A DNA stretch of 16,928 nucleotides from JAUIAI01 sp049680625 (lineage in GTDB: Bacteria > Pseudomonadota > Gammaproteobacteria > Burkholderiales > Burkholderiaceae_E): positions 1 to 16,928 of the forward strand of contig JBAUID010000063.1 in the NCBI GenBank assembly GCA_049680625.1. Reading direction: 5' to 3'. The notes beneath the pieces were generated by a model. The model ran no database searches. It saw only the letters and a list, made by a program, of their open reading frames with translations, and was not told the origin of the DNA. Shown one piece after another: positions 14,030 to 16,928 of this stretch (positions are counted from its first letter, which is position 1; every line of letters starts with the position of its first letter). The position numbers and the translations under genes are program-made.

Positions 14030-15244
14030 ATGTCGTCTTTTTCCCCTACCGAATCCCATTCCATTGACACCAGCCTGGTTGAGGTTTCACGACACTTCGA
14101 GGAAGTTATCAAGACGGCTAACCTGCCGGTGCACCGGGCTTCGACGGTTTTGTTTGATTCGCTTGCCGAGTTGTCCAGTGCTGGCGCCGCGACGGTTGCC
14201 GGCCAGTTGCACCAAAGCACTTACGGTACGGCGGGTACACCCACCACTTACGCGCTGGCCGATGCGCTGGCAACAATTGAAGGGGCCGGTGCCAATTGCC
14301 GGGCTGCGATTATGTCGTCCGGTCTGGCCGCAATTTCCACCGCCTTGCTGGCTTACTTGAAAACCGGCGACCATCTGCTGTTGCCCGATTCGGTTTACGG
14401 ACCAACCCGGGCATTTGCCCAGGGGATGTTGCGCCGCCTGGGTATCGAAACCACGTTTTACGTGCCTGATGCCCCGGTGGATGAGATTGCGGCCTTAATC
14501 GCCCCAAATACGCGTGTCCTTTATCTGGAGAGCCCGGGCAGTTACACCTTTGAGGTGCAGGACGTGCCGGCCCTGGCGGCAATGGCACGTGACCGTGGCC
14601 TGATCAGTATTATCGATAACGCCTGGGCGTCGCCGGTTTTTGCCCGGCCGTTTGACTGGGGGGTTGATGTCTCTTTGTTGCCGCTGACTAAGTATTGGTC
14701 TGGCCACTCAGATGTCTTGATGGGGGCAGCGGTTGTGCGCGAAGAATTGTGGCCGCAGTTGTGGCAAACGGTTCGTCTGCTCGGCATCTGTGTGGGCGGT
14801 GATGATGCCTGGTTGATTTTGCGCGGCATGCGAACCGCCGCGGTGCGGATGCGCCAGCATGAAAAAAATGCGCTGCAGGTTGCGCACTGGCTTGAACAAC
14901 ATCCGGCGGTCGAGCGTGTGATTCATCCCGCATTAGAATCGCATCCGCAGCACGCTTTGTTTAAACGCGACTTTTTGGGTTCCAGTGGCTTGTTTTCCTT
15001 TGAGTTAAAGGCTGGTACCAGTGAGGCAGCTGTTGCCGCGTTGTGTGACGGGCGACGCTTTTTTGGTATTGGTGCATCGTGGGGGGGCTATGAGAGCCTG
15101 ATTCTGCCGGGACGTCTTGACTCGAACCGAAGCGCGAAACCGTGGCACGGTGGACAGATTATCCGGGTGCATATTGGTTTGGAAAACCCTGACGATTTAA
15201 TTGCCGATCTCGACGCCGGCTTTAGCGCGGCACGTGAGTGCTAA
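14030..15244 (+). CDS. metC: Cystathionine beta-lyase (PLP-dependent, Cys/Met metabolism family)
   Basis: Cleaves cystathionine to homocysteine, pyruvate and ammonia in methionine synthesis; cytosolic. The 404-aa length is normal. Visible PLP residues are Tyr65 (STYGTAGTPT), the phosphate-binding SSGLAA (about 96-101), Asp196 in IIDNAWA, and the Schiff-base Lys221 in PLTKYWSGHSDVLMG. That last stretch is the form found in bacterial MetC rather than MetB or MetZ. The start is ATG 14030 with AGAGG about 7 bases upstream; readings from 13979 pass through a T-rich leader and are unlikely. It stands alone between a divergent transporter gene and a convergent regulator, with no met operator that I can identify. 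Cysteine desulfhydrase activity is a common side reaction. Confidence 0.9.
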   Translation: MSSFSPTESHSIDTSLVEVSRHFEEVIKTANLPVHRASTVLFDSLAELSSAGAATVAGQLHQSTYGTAGTPTTYALADALATIEGAGANCRAAIMSSGLAAISTALLAYLKTGDHLLLPDSVYGPTRAFAQGMLRRLGIETTFYVPDAPVDEIAALIAPNTRVLYLESPGSYTFEVQDVPALAAMARDRGLISIIDNAWASPVFARPFDWGVDVSLLPLTKYWSGHSDVLMGAAVVREELWPQLWQTVRLLGICVGGDDAWLILRGMRTAAVRMRQHEKNALQVAHWLEQHPAVERVIHPALESHPQHALFKRDFLGSSGLFSFELKAGTSEAAVAALCDGRRFFGIGASWGGYESLILPGRLDSNRSAKPWHGGQIIRVHIGLENPDDLIADLDAGFSAAREC

Positions 15245-15255
15245 GGCATATGCCT
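15244..15255. other. 12-base palindrome between converging genes
   Basis: AGGCATATGCCT is a perfect palindrome starting at the last base of the metC stop codon. It lies in the 23-base space before the end of the marR-type gene. The stem is too short, and lacks a T-run, for a confident terminator call. Confidence 0.35.
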
Positions 15256-15267
15256 GCGCTTATCCAG

Positions 15268-15729
15268 TCAATCGCCAGCGGGAGGTAAAGCAGTGGAGAT
15301 TTGCCGCAGCTGTTGAGTCAGATCTTTTAGCTGGCCCGGGCCAATGGCCATTGCGATCTGGTCGTATCGCTTTTCTGAATGTGGCGCCACCTGCTGAATC
15401 AACTTAATGCCGCGTGCGGAAATTGACAGGCTGGCGGCTCGCAAATCGTTATGGTCGATCCGCCGCTGAACCAAACCGGCCTTATCAAGGCTCCGAACGA
15501 TTCGCGTCATGCTCGGCGCCATGATCAGGGTTTGGGCTGACAGTTCTCCCAGGGTCAGTGGCTTGCCTGCACTGTTCAGCGCACGCAAAACCCGCCATTG
15601 TTGTTCGGTGATGCCGTGCTCGCGCAATACCGGGCGAAATTGCGCCATCACGGCCTGGTGTGCATTCAATAGCAACATCGGCAACGAATCAGAAAAATCG
15701 CGCAAGCCAGAATCGACCGGAGTTTTCAT
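15268..15729 (-). CDS. MarR-family transcriptional regulator, HpcR-like
   Basis: A 153-aa DNA-binding repressor of the MarR family, probably a dimer. The winged helix-turn-helix spans about residues 45-115. ITEQQWRVLRAL opens it, LTLGELSAQTLIMAPSMTRIVRSL is cut by the recognition helix, and LVQRRIDHNDLRAASLSIS forms the wing. The start and the LLLNAHQAVMAQFRPVLREHG segment resemble HpcR, the regulator of homoprotocatechuate catabolism, so an aromatic or related acid could be the ligand. The ATG overlaps the stop of the FAH-family gene upstream by four bases (ATGA), so the two form one operon. It likely represses that operon through the palindrome at 16660-16675. No homoprotocatechuate genes are in view. 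Confidence 0.88.
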   Translation of the reverse strand: MKTPVDSGLRDFSDSLPMLLLNAHQAVMAQFRPVLREHGITEQQWRVLRALNSAGKPLTLGELSAQTLIMAPSMTRIVRSLDKAGLVQRRIDHNDLRAASLSISARGIKLIQQVAPHSEKRYDQIAMAIGPGQLKDLTQQLRQISTALPPAGD

Positions 15730-16601
15730 TCGTCGGCGACTCGGTTGCGCAAGGTGCCAACCCCGTCCACAGTAACAATCACTTCATCGTCTGGCACCAG
15801 CCATTTCGGTGGGTCGAACCGCGCGCCCGCGCCGGTTGGTGTGCCGGTTGCGATAACGTCACCGGGTTTGAGCATCATAAAGGTTGAAATGTAAGACACC
15901 AGGTGTGACAACGGAAAGGCCATGCGTCTTGTGTTGTCCTGCTGGCGCACTTCGTTGTTCACCCAGGTTGTAATCGACATGTCGGTTAGTTCAGGGCACT
16001 CATCCAGGGTGACCAGCCACGGACCGAAGGCGCCGCTGGCAACAAAGTTCTTACCCTGGGTGACGTTAAATTTGCCGTGCCGCAACCAGTCGCGGATTGT
16101 TCCTTCATTCATCACAGACAAGCCGGCAATATGTTCAGCAGCTTTGTCCTGGGGGATGCGTCGCCCGGCTTTGCCAATGACAACCACAATCTCCCCCTCG
16201 TAATCGAGTTGCTCTGACTCGGGGGGGCGGCGCAACAACTCACCACTGGCGACCAGGGAATCCTGAAAGCGTATGAAGAGGCTGGGATACTTCGCGGCGG
16301 ACTTGTCGTCTTTGTACTCTTCATTGCGGTCGGCATAGTTGACCCCGACGCAAACAATTTTCTCCGGCGCAACAATCGGGCGGCGCAGCGTCAGGTCGCC
16401 AAAGCGCAGAGTGTTTTTCTCGTTAGAAAATTCGCTGGCCAGGCCAAGTTTTGAATCGTTTAAAGCGTCCCGTAAGGTTGGCGCTCCCAATCGGGACCCA
16501 AGTTCAACCACGGCCATATTGTCTGCAGGCTCCAGTGCGTCGCCGGCCTGAATCAGTCCCCAGCCCGGTACCCCCTTGTTTTCGAAACTGATGAGCTTCA
16601 C
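15726..16601 (-). CDS. Fumarylacetoacetate hydrolase (FAH) family protein
   Basis: A 291-aa cytosolic metal-dependent enzyme of the FAH fold. The family hydrolyses, decarboxylates, isomerises or hydrates 2-keto and 2,4-diketo acids from aromatic or sugar-acid breakdown. The core starts at KIVCVGVNYADR (about 81-92). YEGEIVVVIG (Glu135, Glu137) and NEGTIRDW (Glu166) supply the three metal ligands; Glu166 takes the place of the Asp seen in many members. GKNFVASGAFGPWLV and IATGTPTGAG (near 260) complete the active site. The N-terminal 70 residues form the small domain typical of 2-oxo-hept-ene-dioate isomerases. The start is GTG 16601, with AGGAGA 5 bases upstream. It is first in an operon with the MarR-type regulator. 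The substrate is unknown; both aromatic meta-cleavage and sugar-acid products are possible. Confidence 0.87.
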   Translation of the reverse strand: MKLISFENKGVPGWGLIQAGDALEPADNMAVVELGSRLGAPTLRDALNDSKLGLASEFSNEKNTLRFGDLTLRRPIVAPEKIVCVGVNYADRNEEYKDDKSAAKYPSLFIRFQDSLVASGELLRRPPESEQLDYEGEIVVVIGKAGRRIPQDKAAEHIAGLSVMNEGTIRDWLRHGKFNVTQGKNFVASGAFGPWLVTLDECPELTDMSITTWVNNEVRQQDNTRRMAFPLSHLVSYISTFMMLKPGDVIATGTPTGAGARFDPPKWLVPDDEVIVTVDGVGTLRNRVADE

Positions 16602-16659
16602 GATATTCTCCTGTAGAAATTATGGTTGCAGGCTTTATGCACAACGTCGTTACGGGTAA

Positions 16660-16675
16660 ACTTAACATGTTAAGT
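16660..16675. promoter_or_regulatory. Perfect 16-base palindrome, likely MarR-type operator
   Basis: ACTTAACATGTTAAGT is a perfect inverted repeat in the 148-base space between the divergent FAH-MarR operon and the ketopantoate-reductase-like gene. It is AT-rich with TTAA half-sites, the general shape and size of sites bound by MarR dimers. It lies 59 bases before the FAH start on one side and 75 before the other gene, where it could block both promoters. A likely -35/-10 pair for the FAH operon (TTGTGC, 16 bases, TAATTT on the minus strand) lies just downstream of it. This is inference from position and symmetry. Confidence 0.7.
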
Positions 16676-16749
16676 AAATTGCAACCACCCCTCACCGGGC
16701 GATTATCGGCCGGAAGTTTTCAGACGGCCATTGAGGAGCTGAGGAAGAA

Positions 16750-16928
16750 ATGAAGATTTGCGTTATCGGTGCTGGTGCGATTGGGGGCTTGATTGCCTGC
16801 CGCCTGGCTGCACAGTCTGAGCAGACTGTCTCCGTTTCTGTGTTGGCCCGGGGGGAGAGTCTGCGCGTATTGCAATCCAACCCGTTACGCGTGTTCAGCC
16901 GAACCGATCCGGCCAGCGACGCCTGGTC
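16750..16928 (+). CDS. Ketopantoate reductase family (ApbA/PanE) protein, N-terminal fragment
   Basis: The first 59 residues are in view; the gene runs past the right edge. The start MKICVIGAGAIGGLIACRLA holds the GxGxxG dinucleotide-binding loop (residues 7-12) at the very N-terminus, the hallmark of ApbA/PanE proteins that reduce 2-keto acids with NADPH. The region near 30-34 (VLARGES) would read the NADP phosphate. The ATG at 16750 has AGGA 4 bases upstream, with GAGGAG a little further. It is divergent from the FAH-MarR operon and shares the palindrome. Many such genes outside pantothenate operons act on other keto acids, so I do not call it panE. Confidence 0.8.
   Translation, partial: MKICVIGAGAIGGLIACRLAAQSEQTVSVSVLARGESLRVLQSNPLRVFSRTDPASDAW

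Noticed and set aside
1..16928. CRISPR array, insertion sequence, tRNA, rRNA or integrase signs.
   Set aside because: I saw no spaced direct repeats, transposase or recombinase motifs, or tRNA-like cloverleaf in reading the window.

Overview
The window looks like a chromosomal segment of a moderately GC-rich Gram-negative proteobacterium, most likely a gammaproteobacterium. The main evidence is a ugpBAEC operon whose proteins read very like the Escherichia coli versions, together with YpeA-, MetC- and HpcR-like proteins. I see no phage, insertion sequence, CRISPR array, rRNA or tRNA. Gene density is high and most neighbours are tightly spaced.

Left part (1-4450). A glycerol-3-phosphate ABC importer operon is read on the minus strand (ugpB, ugpA, ugpE, then the first codons of ugpC running off the left edge). 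Upstream of ugpB I find a Pho-box-like element with a correctly spaced -10 candidate, which fits phosphate-starvation control. The 220-base gap between ugpB and ugpA holds a hairpin and a run of 11-base tandem repeats. Divergent from ugpB is a VOC/glyoxalase-like gene. It is apparently preceded by a 17-codon leader ORF whose stop overlaps its start. A bidirectional terminator closes this unit.

Middle part (4471-9353). A minus-strand AlkP-superfamily protein has several expected metal ligands replaced. It stands back to back with two tandem paralogous GT-A glycosyltransferases carrying a DxD motif (plus strand). A uronate dehydrogenase (udh) follows and may be co-transcribed with the second glycosyltransferase. 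This cluster is the best candidate for an undescribed function in the window.

Right-middle part (9394-13948). There is a YpeA-type GNAT acetyltransferase (minus) and a divergent flavin-reductase-domain protein. Next comes a compact three-gene unit: an unknown small acidic protein, an IlvD/Edd-family sugar-acid or hydroxy-acid dehydratase, and a small integral membrane protein. A short CDF-type cation transporter converges on this unit, and the two stop codons overlap.

Right end (14030-16928). A cystathionine beta-lyase-like PLP enzyme converges on a two-gene operon made of an FAH-family hydrolase/isomerase and a MarR/HpcR-type regulator. A perfect 16-base palindrome lies between that operon and a divergent ketopantoate-reductase-family gene cut by the window edge. 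It is the obvious candidate operator. Uronate dehydrogenase, the IlvD/Edd dehydratase and the FAH-family enzyme are all compatible with sugar-acid catabolism. They are not one operon, so a shared pathway is only inference.
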